This document shows, in pieces, positions 20,088-28,504 of a DNA stretch of 51,350 nucleotides. The stretch's first letter is position 1; each line of letters starts with the position of its first letter. The stretch comes from Alphaproteobacteria bacterium (GTDB lineage: Bacteria > Pseudomonadota > Alphaproteobacteria > Micropepsales > Micropepsaceae): assembly GCA_020852655.1 (NCBI GenBank), contig JADZAI010000067.1:1-51350 (forward strand), in the 5' to 3' direction. The position numbers and the translations under genes were made by a program. The notes under the pieces are model-generated. The model did no database searches, was not told the origin of the DNA, and worked only from the letters and a program-made list of their open reading frames with translations.

Positions 20088-20464
20088 CGGCGGAAAGCGA
20101 GCATCAGCTTGTGCTCGCCGAGGAGAAGCTTGCCGACGCGACTGCAATGGTCCGCGACGGGTATTCCAAGGCCGGCCTGAAGGAGTCCTATCTCGCGGCG
20201 CTCGCTGCTGTCCGGGCAATTCTCTCCGAAGTCGCTGGAACGCCTCCGAAGACGCACCGTGGAGCGCGATCTGAATATAACAGGTTGTGCCATGAGCGGC
20301 CGGACCTGCGGCTACCGCCCGCGCTCTTCCTGCGGCAAGGCTTCGACGCGAAGCAGATCTTTGACTACGGCGAGTCGGGTCGACCCCAGATCGAACCCGC
20401 CGAAGCGATCGCCATGGCGACGGAGTATCTCGCCGCTGCCCGGCGCATCGTGCTCGGCAGATGA
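20084..20464 (+). CDS. HEPN-domain protein (UPF0332-like), second gene of the operon
   Basis: A 126-residue, mainly helical protein that looks like a HEPN fold of the UPF0332 type: KTHRGARSEYNRL in the middle, and FDAKQIFDYGESG plus AIAMATEYLAAARRIV at the end. The ribonuclease motif RX4-6H of HepT toxins is not visible; the nearest Arg-His spacings are 2 and 7 residues, so nuclease activity is doubtful. It starts inside the MNT stop (ATGA) and its own stop overlaps the kinase start (ATGA), so all three products are probably made in fixed proportion. Partner role to the MNT is inferred from context. Confidence 0.75.
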   Translation: MTAESEHQLVLAEEKLADATAMVRDGYSKAGLKESYLAALAAVRAILSEVAGTPPKTHRGARSEYNRLCHERPDLRLPPALFLRQGFDAKQIFDYGESGRPQIEPAEAIAMATEYLAAARRIVLGR

Positions 20465-21399
20465 CGGCCATCAATGTCACCATTGCTCAGCTCCGCCCTG
20501 TCCTCCGCGCGCTGCGCCTCGGTGAACCAGATGCCATTACGCCGCTCCAGGGCGGCAGCACGGCGGTGTTTCGTGTCGACCGCGCCGATGGCGAGCCGCT
20601 GATCCTCAAGACCTATCCGGACGACCGGCCCTGGACGCCGCAGAAGGATGCCTATGCCGCATCGTTGCTGCGCGATCTCGCGGTGCCCGTGACGCAATAT
20701 CTGGCGATCGACCAGACGCAGGACCTGCTGCCCTTCCGGTTCGCGATCACCAACTACCTGCCCGGCGTCCCCGCAGCCTCGCTAAAGGACGATCCTGGCA
20801 TCGGCGACGTCTATCGGCAGATGGGTGCGCTTATCCGCGCGCTCCACTCGGTGCGGATGCCGGCCTATGGCTATCTCGGGCCGGCGGGGCTTCTGGAGCC
20901 GGCGAGCGATCACGCCGCCTATGTCGGCGCGATGGCCGATCATGCCTTCGCGCATTTCTGCAAGGTCGGCGGCGATGCGGAGCTGGCGCGGCGTCTGCGG
21001 GCGATCTTCGATGCGCGGTTCGATGCCGTCGTGCGGCATGGCAGCGGGCCGGTCTTTGCGCATGACGACGTGCATCCCGGCAATGTGCTGGTGGAGCGCG
21101 GCGGCGATGGGCGGCTGCGGATCAGCGGGCTCATCGATTTCGGCAATGCGCGCGCGTCAGACGCGGCCTGCGATCTGGCGAAATGCATTTTCTGCACGGT
21201 GCACCAGGCGCCGGAGGCAGGTGCGCTGATGCGCGAGGGCTATGGGCCGGTCGATCATCCGGACCCGGAGGGCGCGCTGTGGTTCTACACCCTGCTCCAC
21301 CGCATGATCATGTGGTGGTGGCTGCGCCATATCGGCGTCATACCGGCGGGCGAACCGCACGATCTCATCGACCGCCTGCGCGAGATGGCGGGGACATGA
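20461..21399 (+). CDS. Aminoglycoside phosphotransferase-family kinase, third gene of the operon
   Basis: A 312-residue protein with the APH/choline-kinase fold. The catalytic loop is HDDVHPGN at 201-208 (Asp203 as base), the metal-binding motif is IDFGNA at 225-230, and Lys50 in PLILKTY is the likely ATP lysine, so it should be an active small-molecule or macromolecule kinase. The nucleotide-binding turn is GGSTAVFRV. The start overlaps the HEPN stop in ATGA. APH-family proteins phosphorylate antibiotics, choline, homoserine or sugars; nothing in the sequence fixes the substrate. The strict coupling to an MNT/HEPN pair is unusual and is treated in the findings. Confidence 0.85.
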   Translation: MTAINVTIAQLRPVLRALRLGEPDAITPLQGGSTAVFRVDRADGEPLILKTYPDDRPWTPQKDAYAASLLRDLAVPVTQYLAIDQTQDLLPFRFAITNYLPGVPAASLKDDPGIGDVYRQMGALIRALHSVRMPAYGYLGPAGLLEPASDHAAYVGAMADHAFAHFCKVGGDAELARRLRAIFDARFDAVVRHGSGPVFAHDDVHPGNVLVERGGDGRLRISGLIDFGNARASDAACDLAKCIFCTVHQAPEAGALMREGYGPVDHPDPEGALWFYTLLHRMIMWWWLRHIGVIPAGEPHDLIDRLREMAGT

Positions 21400-21427
21400 A
21401 AAAGGCGGCGGGTCGCCCCGCCGCCTT
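21400..21427 (-). terminator. Rho-independent terminator after pal (also overlaps the kinase stop)
   Basis: Nine G-C-rich base pairs (21404-21412 with 21417-21425) plus two A-T pairs, with a 4-base loop; on the minus strand the stem is followed by T5, so it ends the tol-pal transcript. On the plus strand it may also stop the MNT-HEPN-kinase operon, though no T-run follows. Confidence 0.88.
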
Positions 21428-21453
21428 CCTCGTTCGGGCCTGGGCCCGGAAGC

Positions 21454-21954
21454 TTACATGCCGCTCGCCGAGATGGCCGTCGTGGCACGGCGGTTCTGGC
21501 TCCAGCAGCTTTCGGTCGACTCGCCGCAGATCGGCTGGTCCTTGCCGTAGGAGATGGTCGAGATGCGGTTGCGGTCGATGCCGTAGGAGACCAGCGTTTC
21601 TTTCACCGCGTTGGCGCGGCGGTCGCCGAGCGCGATGTTGTATTCGCGCGTGCCGCGCTCGTCGGCGTGGCCTTCGATGCGGACCATGACCTCGGGGTTG
21701 GCGTTCAGCAGCTCGGCCTGCTGCTGGAGGACGGCCGCGCCGTCCGGACGGACCGAATAGCTGTCGAGATCGAAATAGACGGTGTCGCCGACGGCGCGCA
21801 GGCGCTCGCCCAATGTGCCCCCGGTGACGTCGCCGCTGTTCGCGCCGGTTCCGCTGTCGCCGGTACCGGCGGTGGCGTCCTTGTTCTTGTCCGAGGCACA
21901 GGCGGCGGCAAAGAGCGCAAGGCTGGCGACCGCGGCGATCTTCAACAGTTTCAT
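21454..21954 (-). CDS. pal: Peptidoglycan-associated lipoprotein Pal
   Basis: An outer-membrane lipoprotein of 166 residues that ties the membrane to peptidoglycan and works with TolB. The signal peptide ends with lipobox LFAAACAS (Cys19), followed by a Gly/Thr/Ser-rich linker and an OmpA-like peptidoglycan-binding domain. The latter contains TVYFDLDSYSVRPDG, IEGHADERGTREYN, LGDRRANAVKETL and RISTISYGKDQP. AGGAG lies just before ATG 21954. It is the last gene of the tol cluster, 168 bases after tolB, and is followed by a strong terminator. Confidence 0.97.
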   Translation of the reverse strand: MKLLKIAAVASLALFAAACASDKNKDATAGTGDSGTGANSGDVTGGTLGERLRAVGDTVYFDLDSYSVRPDGAAVLQQQAELLNANPEVMVRIEGHADERGTREYNIALGDRRANAVKETLVSYGIDRNRISTISYGKDQPICGESTESCWSQNRRATTAISASGM

Positions 21955-22122
21955 GAAATCATCTCCTCATCCGGCGCCCCTGCGCCAATCCGTGTTGCGA
22001 CGCAGCGATGCTGCGAACGGGCGGAACCTATCCACCGCCCCATAACGCTTCAACCCGCATAAAGGCGGAAATGCGCAACCGGAACTGGTCCGGAATCACG
22101 AATTCCCGCCGCTCTGCAACAG

Positions 22123-23460
22123 TCAGTTCGTCGCCGAGCTGGTGTCGAGGTCCGGCGACCAGGCCGGATCGGAGGCCGCGCCGGGTGTCGGGATGCGGCG
22201 CAGATTGCGCCCGGTGAGGTCGACCGAATAGATCGACGAATTGCCGCCCGGCGCGCCGCGGGTGAACATGATGACCCGGCCGTTCGGCGCCCAGCTCGGG
22301 CCTTCGTCGAGGAAGCTCTCGGTCAGGCGGCGCTCGCCCTGCCCGTTCGTGCGCATCACGCCGATGCCGAAGGTGCCGCCCAGCATCTTGGTGAAGGCGA
22401 TCATGTCGCCGCGCGGCGACCACACCGGCGTCGCGTAGCGGCCGTCGCCGAAGGAGATGCGGTGCGGGTTCGAGCCGTCGGCGTTCATGACGTAGATCTG
22501 CTGCGTGCCGCCGCGGTCGGACTCGAAGACGATCTGCGAGCCGTCGGGCGAGAAGGAGCCGCCGGTGTCGATGGAGGGGTCGCTGGTCAGGCGGCGCGTG
22601 GCGCGGGTGCGCAGGTCGACGAGGTAGAGATCGGTGTTGCCGTCGCGGGCCATCGACATCACCAGCGAATTGCCGTCGGGCGAGAAGCGCGGCGCGAAGG
22701 TCATGCCGTTAAAGCCCTGGAGCACTTCCTCGCGGCCGGAGTTCAGGTCGAAGATGTAAACGCGCGGCCGCTCGCCCTGATACGACATGAAGGAGATGGC
22801 CTGGTTCGTGGGGCTGAAGCGCGGCGTCAGCACGAGGTTGCGGCCGTCGGTGAGGAAGGAGGCGTTGGCGCCGTCCTGGTCCATGATGGCGAGGCGCTTG
22901 GTGCGGCGCGTGACCGGGCCGGACTCCGCGACATAGACGACGCGCGTGTCGAAATAGCCCTTGTCGCCGGTGAGCCGCTCGTAGACGGCGTCGGCGATCA
23001 TGTGGCCGACGCGGCGCGAATTCTCGGGCGAGGTGAAGAACTGGAAGCCGATCATCTGCTGTTCGGCGAAGATGTCCCACAGGCGGAATTCGACGCGCAG
23101 GCGGCCGTCGCTTTCCAGATAGGTCTTGCCGGTAACGAGGGCCTGCGAGTTGATGACGCGCCAGTCGGCGAATTTCGGCGGCGCGGCGACATCGGGGCTG
23201 CGCGTGATGAAGGAGTTCGGGTCGAGCGAACGGAAGAGTCCGGAGTTCTGGAGGTCGTTGCGGATGACCTGCGAGATTTCGCCCGAGACGCCGGTTTCGC
23301 CGGGCGAGGCGGCGCCGAAATCGGCGATGGCGATCGGCAGCGGCTCCATGCTGGGCTTGGTGATGTCGATGACGAGTTCGGCCTGCGCGACGGGCGGCAG
23401 CGCGATGGTCAGCGCGGAAAAGGCCACAGCGGCAAGAGCGGCACGGAAGATGTTCTTCAT
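22123..23460 (-). CDS. tolB: Tol-Pal system beta-propeller protein TolB
   Basis: A periplasmic protein of 445 residues that binds Pal and carries the Tol signal across the periplasm. The signal peptide [20 protein letters not shown] ends near PPVAQA, followed by ELVIDITKP. The N-terminal domain ([23 protein letters not shown] region) is followed by a propeller with repeated SPDG/FSPDG motifs such as [12 protein letters not shown] and [21 protein letters not shown] 23460 has AAGGA at good spacing; the open frame to 23538 overlaps tolA and is not needed. It lies 26 bases after tolA. Confidence 0.97.
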   Translation of the reverse strand: MKNIFRAALAAVAFSALTIALPPVAQAELVIDITKPSMEPLPIAIADFGAASPGETGVSGEISQVIRNDLQNSGLFRSLDPNSFITRSPDVAAPPKFADWRVINSQALVTGKTYLESDGRLRVEFRLWDIFAEQQMIGFQFFTSPENSRRVGHMIADAVYERLTGDKGYFDTRVVYVAESGPVTRRTKRLAIMDQDGANASFLTDGRNLVLTPRFSPTNQAISFMSYQGERPRVYIFDLNSGREEVLQGFNGMTFAPRFSPDGNSLVMSMARDGNTDLYLVDLRTRATRRLTSDPSIDTGGSFSPDGSQIVFESDRGGTQQIYVMNADGSNPHRISFGDGRYATPVWSPRGDMIAFTKMLGGTFGIGVMRTNGQGERRLTESFLDEGPSWAPNGRVIMFTRGAPGGNSSIYSVDLTGRNLRRIPTPGAASDPAWSPDLDTSSATN

Positions 23461-23486
23461 CGGTCGTTCCTTCAGGTCGGCGTGTT

Positions 23487-24620
23487 TCAGTAGCCCGCCA
23501 TCTCGCTCGGGTCGAAGCGGAGCGTGAGGGTTTTCCATTCGTCGTAGCTGTCGGCGGGCAGGGTGTAGTTCTGGCAGCCCATCACCGCCCGACGCGCCGA
23601 TTCGGCGGCCGCACGGTAATAGGGATCGCTCAGCTTGGCTTGCTCCTTGTAGACCGGCAGGCCGTTCAGCGAGCCGTCGCGGTTGAGCGAAATGCCGAGC
23701 AGGACGATCAGCGTCTCGGCCCCCGGCGCGCCGGCGGGCGGCGACCAGCAGCGCGCGATCTGCGACTTGAAGGCGTCCTCGATCGCGGCGGTCGCCTTCG
23801 AGGGATCGCCCTTGCCCTTCTGTGACCGGGAATCCTCGCTCTTGGTCTCGGTCGGGCCGTCGTCGACGTCCTCGTCCTTGTTTTCCTTGTCCTCGAGGCC
23901 GGCCACGAGATCGTCGATGTCGACATCCTCCGGCGGCTTCTTGCCGGGCTTCTTCGCCGGCTTGGAGTCGTCCTTCGGCTTGGCGTCGGGTTTCGCGTCC
24001 GGCTTGGCGTCGGGCTTCTTCTCAGGGTCCGGTTTCTTCTCCGGCTCCGCCTCGGCGACCTCCTTGGGCGGCTCCTTCACCTCCCTGGGCTTGGCGCGCG
24101 GCGTCGGCGGCGCAGGCTCGGCCTCCGCCTTCTGCGGCGCGGGCTCAGGCGTCGGAGTCGGCGTCGGTTCGGGCTTGGGCTCCGGTTTGGGCTCGGGTTT
24201 CGGTTCCGGCTTGGGCTCGGGCGGGGTGGGCTTGGGTTCGGGCTTGGGCTCCGGTTTCGGCTCGGGCTTCGGCTCGGGTGGAGTCGGCTTGGGCTCGGGT
24301 TTGGGCTCAGGCTTGGGTTCGGGTTTCGGCTCGGGCTTGGGCTCCGGCTGGGCCTCCGCGACCTTCGGCGTCGTCTTGGGCTTGGGGTTCGGCTTCTTGG
24401 CCGGCTCCGGCTTCTTCTCCGGATCCTTCGCCTTGGTGGTCGCCTTGACGTTGGTCGCGTCGGCGATCTGGAGCATTTCGACCGGGACGAATTCCTCGTT
24501 CTTCAGCGGCTCGACGGTGGCCGGCCATTCCAGGAAGGTGAGCGCGACGATACCCGCGTGCAGCAGCGCCGAGACGTAAAGTCCCGGACGCCTGTACCAG
24601 GGGGTGTCGTCGCGCTCCAT
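23487..24620 (-). CDS. tolA: Cell envelope integrity protein TolA
   Basis: The trans-periplasmic link between the TolQR motor and the outer membrane. In 377 residues there is one N-terminal membrane helix (about 14-30, [18 protein letters not shown]), a long Lys/Pro/Glu-rich rod (about 50-240) made largely of PEPK repeats instead of the Ala-rich helix of E. coli TolA, an acidic stretch (about 235-265) and a compact C-terminal domain (about 280-377) with [15 protein letters not shown] and [11 protein letters not shown], the TonB/TolA C-terminal pattern. It starts 3 bases after the tolR stop. Confidence 0.93.
   Translation of the reverse strand: MERDDTPWYRRPGLYVSALLHAGIVALTFLEWPATVEPLKNEEFVPVEMLQIADATNVKATTKAKDPEKKPEPAKKPNPKPKTTPKVAEAQPEPKPEPKPEPKPEPKPEPKPTPPEPKPEPKPEPKPEPKPTPPEPKPEPKPEPKPEPKPEPTPTPTPEPAPQKAEAEPAPPTPRAKPREVKEPPKEVAEAEPEKKPDPEKKPDAKPDAKPDAKPKDDSKPAKKPGKKPPEDVDIDDLVAGLEDKENKDEDVDDGPTETKSEDSRSQKGKGDPSKATAAIEDAFKSQIARCWSPPAGAPGAETLIVLLGISLNRDGSLNGLPVYKEQAKLSDPYYRAAAESARRAVMGCQNYTLPADSYDEWKTLTLRFDPSEMAGY
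24166..24350 (-). repeat. PEPK-coding tandem repeat in tolA
   Basis: About 185 bases of imperfect 12-base units coding for Pro-Glu-Pro-Lys, interrupted twice by Pro-Thr-Pro-Pro segments. Such stretches change length easily by slippage, so the rod length may vary between strains. Confidence 0.85.
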
Positions 24621-24623
24621 GCC

Positions 24624-25106
24624 TCAGCCGCCGCCGCGCAGTTCGGGCGCCTTGGGCCTGGCGTCGTTGACGAGGATGAGCTTGGTGAAGCCGGCGCTGT
24701 TCAGCAGCGCCATGACTTCGGCGACGCGGCCGTAGTCGACCGTCTTGTCGGCGCGCAGGAAGATCGGCTTGTCGTAGCCGTTCTCGGAGATCGCAACGAG
24801 GCGCGGCACGATCTGGTCGTCGCCGATCGCGGTATCCTGGAGGAAGAGCGCGCCGGTCGCGTCGATGGTGACGGACAGCGGCTCGGTCTGGTCCTGGACC
24901 GGGCCGGCGGAGGTCTTGGGCAGATCGACCTTCACGCCGACGGTGAGCAGCGGCGCCGCCACCATGAAGACGATGAGCAGCACCAGCATCACGTCGACGA
25001 AGGGCGTGACGTTGATGTCGGACATGCGCCCGGCGCCCGAACCGCCGCGCCGCCGCGAGCCGCGCCTGCGGCGGCCGCCGGCGGTCGAGCCGACCGCGGC
25101 GCCCAT
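24624..25106 (-). CDS. tolR: Tol-Pal system motor protein TolR
   Basis: An ExbD/TolR-type inner-membrane protein of 160 residues. An N-terminal Gly/Arg-rich tail (about 1-27) precedes [20 protein letters not shown], which holds the membrane helix and the conserved proton-path Asp in FVDVMLV. The periplasmic part contains [10 protein letters not shown] and [19 protein letters not shown]. With TolQ it converts the proton gradient into force on TolA. Its ATG overlaps the tolQ stop by one base (TGATG). The strongly basic N-terminal tail is longer than in E. coli TolR (about 142 residues in all). Confidence 0.95.
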   Translation of the reverse strand: MGAAVGSTAGGRRRRGSRRRGGSGAGRMSDINVTPFVDVMLVLLIVFMVAAPLLTVGVKVDLPKTSAGPVQDQTEPLSVTIDATGALFLQDTAIGDDQIVPRLVAISENGYDKPIFLRADKTVDYGRVAEVMALLNSAGFTKLILVNDARPKAPELRGGG

Positions 25107-25963
25107 CAGGCCGCCCTTTCGTCGAGCTGGCGCGACAGGATCGCCGAGAATTCATCGGCGAAGCCTTCGAGACGGCCGGCGTAGTGGTTCGCCTGGGCGA
25201 TGAAGCGGTTGTAGAAGATGACCGCCGGGATGGCGGCGAAAAGGCCGAGCGCGGTCGCGAAGAGCGCTTCGGCGATGCCGGGGGCGACGACAGCGAGGCT
25301 GGTGTCGTTCGAGGCGGCGATGCCGCGGAACGAGTTCATGATGCCCCATACCGTGCCGAAGAGACCGATGAACGGGGCGGTCGAGCCGACGGTTGCGAGG
25401 AAGCCGAGCTGGCGTTCGACCTGGGTCATCTCGCGGCCGATGGTGACGTTCATCACGCGGTCGATGCGGTCGCGGATCGAGGGCGCGAGATGCGAGGCGA
25501 CCTGCACGCCGCCTTCGAAATTGCGCCGCCATTCGCGCATCGCGGCGACGAAGACGACGGCGAAGGGATGATCGGGCTTGAGGCCGATCGCGTGATAGAG
25601 GTCTTCGAGGCTGCGGCCCGACCAGAAGCCCTGCTCGAAATCGTCGGCCTTGCCCTCCAGGGCCCTCAGGCGAACGAATTTCTCGACGATGATCGCCCAG
25701 GAGAAGAACGACAGCGTCACCAGGATGATCATGATCGACTTGCCGATCACATCCGCCTTGAGGAAGAGCTGGACGAAGGAGAAGGCGTTTTCGCCGGCGC
25801 TCGTCTGCGGGCCGATGGCCTGGCTCTCGACGGGCGGCGGCGGGAGAGCCGTCGGACCGCCCGGATCGGTCTGCGCCTGGATGAAGTCGCCGACCGCGCC
25901 CAGCACATGGCCGGCCTGGTTGACGAGGTGCATCGCGGTGTCTGCGAGCGAAACGAGATCCAT
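25106..25963 (-). CDS. tolQ: Tol-Pal system motor protein TolQ
   Basis: An ExbB/TolQ-type inner-membrane protein with three helices (about 62-84, 190-212 and 225-245) in 285 residues. Typical segments are [17 protein letters not shown], the [17 protein letters not shown] turn after [10 protein letters not shown], and [22 protein letters not shown] 25963 ([13 protein letters not shown]) with AAAGG upstream is preferred over a TTG at 26002. The N-terminal about 55 residues before the first helix are longer than in E. coli. First gene of the tol block here; ybgC, its usual upstream neighbour, lies 3.9 kb away (see findings). Confidence 0.95.
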   Translation of the reverse strand: MDLVSLADTAMHLVNQAGHVLGAVGDFIQAQTDPGGPTALPPPPVESQAIGPQTSAGENAFSFVQLFLKADVIGKSIMIILVTLSFFSWAIIVEKFVRLRALEGKADDFEQGFWSGRSLEDLYHAIGLKPDHPFAVVFVAAMREWRRNFEGGVQVASHLAPSIRDRIDRVMNVTIGREMTQVERQLGFLATVGSTAPFIGLFGTVWGIMNSFRGIAASNDTSLAVVAPGIAEALFATALGLFAAIPAVIFYNRFIAQANHYAGRLEGFADEFSAILSRQLDERAA

Positions 25964-26243
25964 TCGGGTCGGCCTTTCATCGATCGCCGGTTCAGCGGCC
26001 AAACCCGTCGCTTCTGACGCGAGAACCGCTCTCTAAGTGCCAATAGACCTTGACGGAATTTGGGCGCCCGGCGGTCGCAGCGGGTCGGTCGCCCACGGGC
26101 GTCCGCACAAACGAGGGGTTAACGGCCAAGCATTGACGGACGATTAACCTTGTCGGCGGGAGCCATGCCAGCGACAGATTGGTGACTTGCGTTACGGAAG
26201 TTTCACCGGCCCCATGCGCCGGTCCTTAGGGAGGAACAACCCG

Positions 26244-26840
26244 ATGCGTTTCCGGTTCCCGGTACTGGCGGCCGCCCTTCTGGCGCTGGCCCCGGCCGCC
26301 TTGGCCTCGGCCGCCTTGGCCTCGGCCGCCTTGGCCAATGAGAGCGTGTATACGAAGCTCAGCGGGCCGGCGGCGCATTGCGCGGAACTCGAATCGCAGC
26401 CCGACGAAGGCGGGTGGTACCTCGAGCGCTGCACGGGCCATGCGGGCATCGCGGTCTTCGTCGGCGAGGGCGACCTGCGCACCATGGTCTCCTATGGCAT
26501 GAACGCCCGCGCCGAGAAGGCGGCGAGCGAGACCTTCCCTGCCTTCAACACGATCGGCGAGACGCTGGAATGGCGGTTGAAGGACGGGAAGCCCTTCGCG
26601 ACGATCCTGCGCTGGAAGATCGACGGCGGACCCGACATGCCGAAGGGCGAGATGCTGGTCGTGACCCAGCTCGACGAGGGCAACCAGTGCTGGGTCGCCG
26701 TCATCGCCGCGCACAAGAACAAGGACGCCAACGAACTGGCGCGCAAGGCGGCGGACGAGATGGCCGGCACCGTCACCTGCGGCGACGACTACCGCGCGAA
26801 ATCGGTCGGTACGCCCGACCCGGCGATCTGGGAGGAATGA
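26244..26840 (+). CDS. Secreted protein of unknown function with repeated signal peptide
   Basis: A 198-residue predicted exported protein. The signal peptide (about 1-32) is lengthened by a 15-base tandem repeat that codes for A-A-L-A-S units, and cleavage probably falls at ALA-NES. The mature part has two cysteine pairs that could form disulfides (HCAELES with LERCTGH; NQCW with VTCGDD). I do not recognise a domain. GGAGG precedes ATG 26244; a TTG at 26187 is ruled out by that. The next secreted-protein gene starts one base after the stop, so they form an operon with the GFA gene. Confidence 0.75.
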   Translation: MRFRFPVLAAALLALAPAALASAALASAALANESVYTKLSGPAAHCAELESQPDEGGWYLERCTGHAGIAVFVGEGDLRTMVSYGMNARAEKAASETFPAFNTIGETLEWRLKDGKPFATILRWKIDGGPDMPKGEMLVVTQLDEGNQCWVAVIAAHKNKDANELARKAADEMAGTVTCGDDYRAKSVGTPDPAIWEE

Positions 26841-26841
26841 C

Positions 26842-27312
26842 ATGAACCGGCTGAGCCTGGCTTTTATCGCCGCCGCACTGGGCCTCACCGCGGCCGCGCA
26901 GGCCGACATTCCGCCGACGCCGCCGGAGAATCCGGTTCCCGAGGCCTGCCGGCCGCTGATCGGGATCTGGGCGCGCACGACGCCGCAGCACACCCGATGG
27001 TCCGACACCTGGGACGTGCTGGTGGTCGATTCCCAGCATGCGACGAAGCTCTATTACATGGACCAGAAGGGCGTGAACATCGAGGCGCAGACGGCGCTCT
27101 TCAATATCGACTGCCGGCCCGAGGAGGACGGCACGATGACGATATCGCTCGACAGCGCGACCGACGAGGAAGGCAGCGCGACGATGCTGATCCGCCTGGC
27201 GGCGGACCGCTTCACGCTGGAGGAGATGCCCGACTACGACCAGCCCGGCGCGCCGCCGCCCGGCTGGCAGCCGACGCCGGTCACCGTGACGTATACGCGC
27301 ATCGCGCCGTGA
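26842..27312 (+). CDS. Secreted protein of unknown function
   Basis: A 156-residue protein with a clear signal peptide (MNRLSLAFIAAALGLTAAAQA, cut before DIPPTP). The mature part resembles a small lipocalin- or barrel-like secreted protein by its alternating strand pattern (LIGIWARTTPQHTRWSDTW, LYYMDQKGVN, TMTISLDSA), but this is an impression, not a match. Two cysteines are in EACRPL and IDCRPE. The start is one base after the previous stop and the stop overlaps the GFA start (GTGA), so the three genes are tightly coupled. Confidence 0.72.
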   Translation: MNRLSLAFIAAALGLTAAAQADIPPTPPENPVPEACRPLIGIWARTTPQHTRWSDTWDVLVVDSQHATKLYYMDQKGVNIEAQTALFNIDCRPEEDGTMTISLDSATDEEGSATMLIRLAADRFTLEEMPDYDQPGAPPPGWQPTPVTVTYTRIAP

Positions 27313-27707
27313 CGGCGCGCCACCGGGCCTCCTGCGGCTGCGGCCAGTTGACGATCACCGCCGAAGGCGCACCGGCGGGGGCGGCGCTGTGCTTCTGCAC
27401 GGCATGCCGGAAGCGCACGTGGACGCATTTCGGAACGCAGGCACGCTGGCCGGCCGGCAAGGTGGAGGCCGCGGGCCAGGCGACGGTGTGGCGGCGCGTG
27501 GGCGACCATGGGACGCCGTTCGATTTCCGCTTCTGCCCGGTATGCGGGACGACGCTCTGGTACACCTCGGCGCTGGACCCGAGCTTCGTCGGCATCGCGG
27601 CGGGATGTTTCGACGACCCGAACGGCTTCGCGCCGGCGGTCTCGGTCTATGATTCGCGGCGGCCGGACTGGCTGGGGCTGCCGGAGACGCTGGAACGGCG
27701 GGGCTGA
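27309..27707 (+). CDS. GFA / CENP-V domain zinc protein
   Basis: A 132-residue protein of the glutathione-dependent formaldehyde-activating (GFA) fold. Zinc-binding cysteines appear in the expected order: SCGCGQL near the N-terminus, CFCTACRKR in the middle and FCPVCGTTL in the second half, followed by VGIAAGCFDDP. Family members bind one or two zinc ions; only some act on the glutathione-formaldehyde adduct, so the substrate is unknown. The GTG start overlaps the previous stop (GTGA). The gene is overlapped on the other strand by an open frame of a convergent unit (27355-28005), see findings. A second GFA gene is at 39278-39616. Confidence 0.85.
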   Translation: MTARHRASCGCGQLTITAEGAPAGAALCFCTACRKRTWTHFGTQARWPAGKVEAAGQATVWRRVGDHGTPFDFRFCPVCGTTLWYTSALDPSFVGIAAGCFDDPNGFAPAVSVYDSRRPDWLGLPETLERRG

Positions 27708-28005
27708 CGCGGCCGGGCGGCGCATTCGTTTGTCGATTTTCGAGGTCCGGTGCAGGCGACGCGTGCGTCTGCCGGTTTTCGACGGCGGGCGTGTCGTCGC
27801 GCGGAACCGCCGTCCGCACCGCCGCCCGCGCGGCTTCCAGACGCATCGCGAGAAGCCGCGCCAGCGCGCAGAGGCGCCGGGCGCGGTGCACGAAGGCGCG
27901 GATCGTCGCCCGCTCGGCGCGGGCGGCGGCCGAGCGGGCGCCGGTCTTCACGGCATTGCGGTTGCCGGGCTGGCCACCCCGCCTGCGCTTGACCGGCTGA
28001 TCCAC
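27355..28005 (-). CDS. Small basic protein with GGQPGNRNA motif; C-terminal half uncertain
   Basis: An open frame of 216 residues from a GTG start 2 bases after the stop of the gene before it. The first about 60 residues are basic and carry KRRRGGQPGNRNAVKTG, a motif shared by many small proteins of phages and plasmids (terminase small-subunit-like or DNA-binding), then a helical Arg/Ala-rich part. Residues 76-80 and 89-93 repeat ENRQT with only synonymous base differences, which supports coding up to about residue 95. Beyond residue 99 it runs antisense through the GFA gene and becomes Pro/Arg/Ser-rich without character; that part may be spurious. Function unknown. Confidence 0.45.
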   Translation of the reverse strand: MDQPVKRRRGGQPGNRNAVKTGARSAAARAERATIRAFVHRARRLCALARLLAMRLEAARAAVRTAVPRDDTPAVENRQTHASPAPDLENRQTNAPPGRVSPAVPASPAAPASPAAANHRPRPPARSRSGRRNIPPRCRRSSGPAPRCTRASSRIPGRSGNRTASHGRPRAATPSPGPRPPPCRPASVPAFRNASTCASGMPCRSTAPPPPVRLRR

Positions 28006-28007
28006 GG

Positions 28008-28484
28008 CTATTTCTCGTCGAACGAGTAGCCGGCCCTTTCGAACAACTCCTTCTCCAGCGCGGAGATCGGGTCGCCCCATTTGTACTTGGCGTCGGGGTC
28101 CTCGTCGGCCTCGGCGGCGGCGGCCCGCGCCTCGGCCAGATGCGCCGACAATTGCCTATAGCGGCGCGAGGCGGCCGGGGAGACCGAAAGGGCGGGCAGG
28201 TCCGCGGCCGCGGCGGCTGCCGGCGCGCTCTCCGGGACGGCAAGGACCCGCAAGGCACAGCCCAGCGCGGCGATCGCCTGGCTCATCTTCTGGACGCCGC
28301 CCGGGATATCGGCGGCCTTCGCCTCGGCCGGTTCCAGCACCAGGCGCTGGAGATAGAGGCTGCCGAGGGCCATCGTATCGAGCAGCAGGCCGCGCACCGC
28401 CAGTGCGGCGGGGCCTTCGCCGATATCGCCGGCGATCTGTGCGGGGAGGTGCCTGTCCGCACCGTTACCATCGTTTCGCGACAT
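28008..28484 (-). CDS. Hypothetical protein, first gene of a two-gene minus-strand unit
   Basis: A 158-residue soluble protein, mostly helical by composition, with an Ala-rich stretch in the middle and an acidic C-terminus (AEADEDPDAKYKWGDPISAL). I recognise no domain. ATG 28484 has AAAGGA 12 bases upstream. A near-consensus promoter and an exact palindrome lie just before it, so the unit has its own control. The following gene with the GGQPGNRNA motif starts 2 bases after its stop. A DNA-packaging or plasmid-maintenance origin is possible from that partner but unproven. Confidence 0.65.
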   Translation of the reverse strand: MSRNDGNGADRHLPAQIAGDIGEGPAALAVRGLLLDTMALGSLYLQRLVLEPAEAKAADIPGGVQKMSQAIAALGCALRVLAVPESAPAAAAAADLPALSVSPAASRRYRQLSAHLAEARAAAAEADEDPDAKYKWGDPISALEKELFERAGYSFDEK

Positions 28485-28504
28485 GGATCATATTCCTTTC
28501 ACGA

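Noticed and set aside
24166..24350. Short regularly spaced repeats, considered as a CRISPR-like or satellite array
   Set aside because: They are in-frame PEPK codons of TolA with no spacers.
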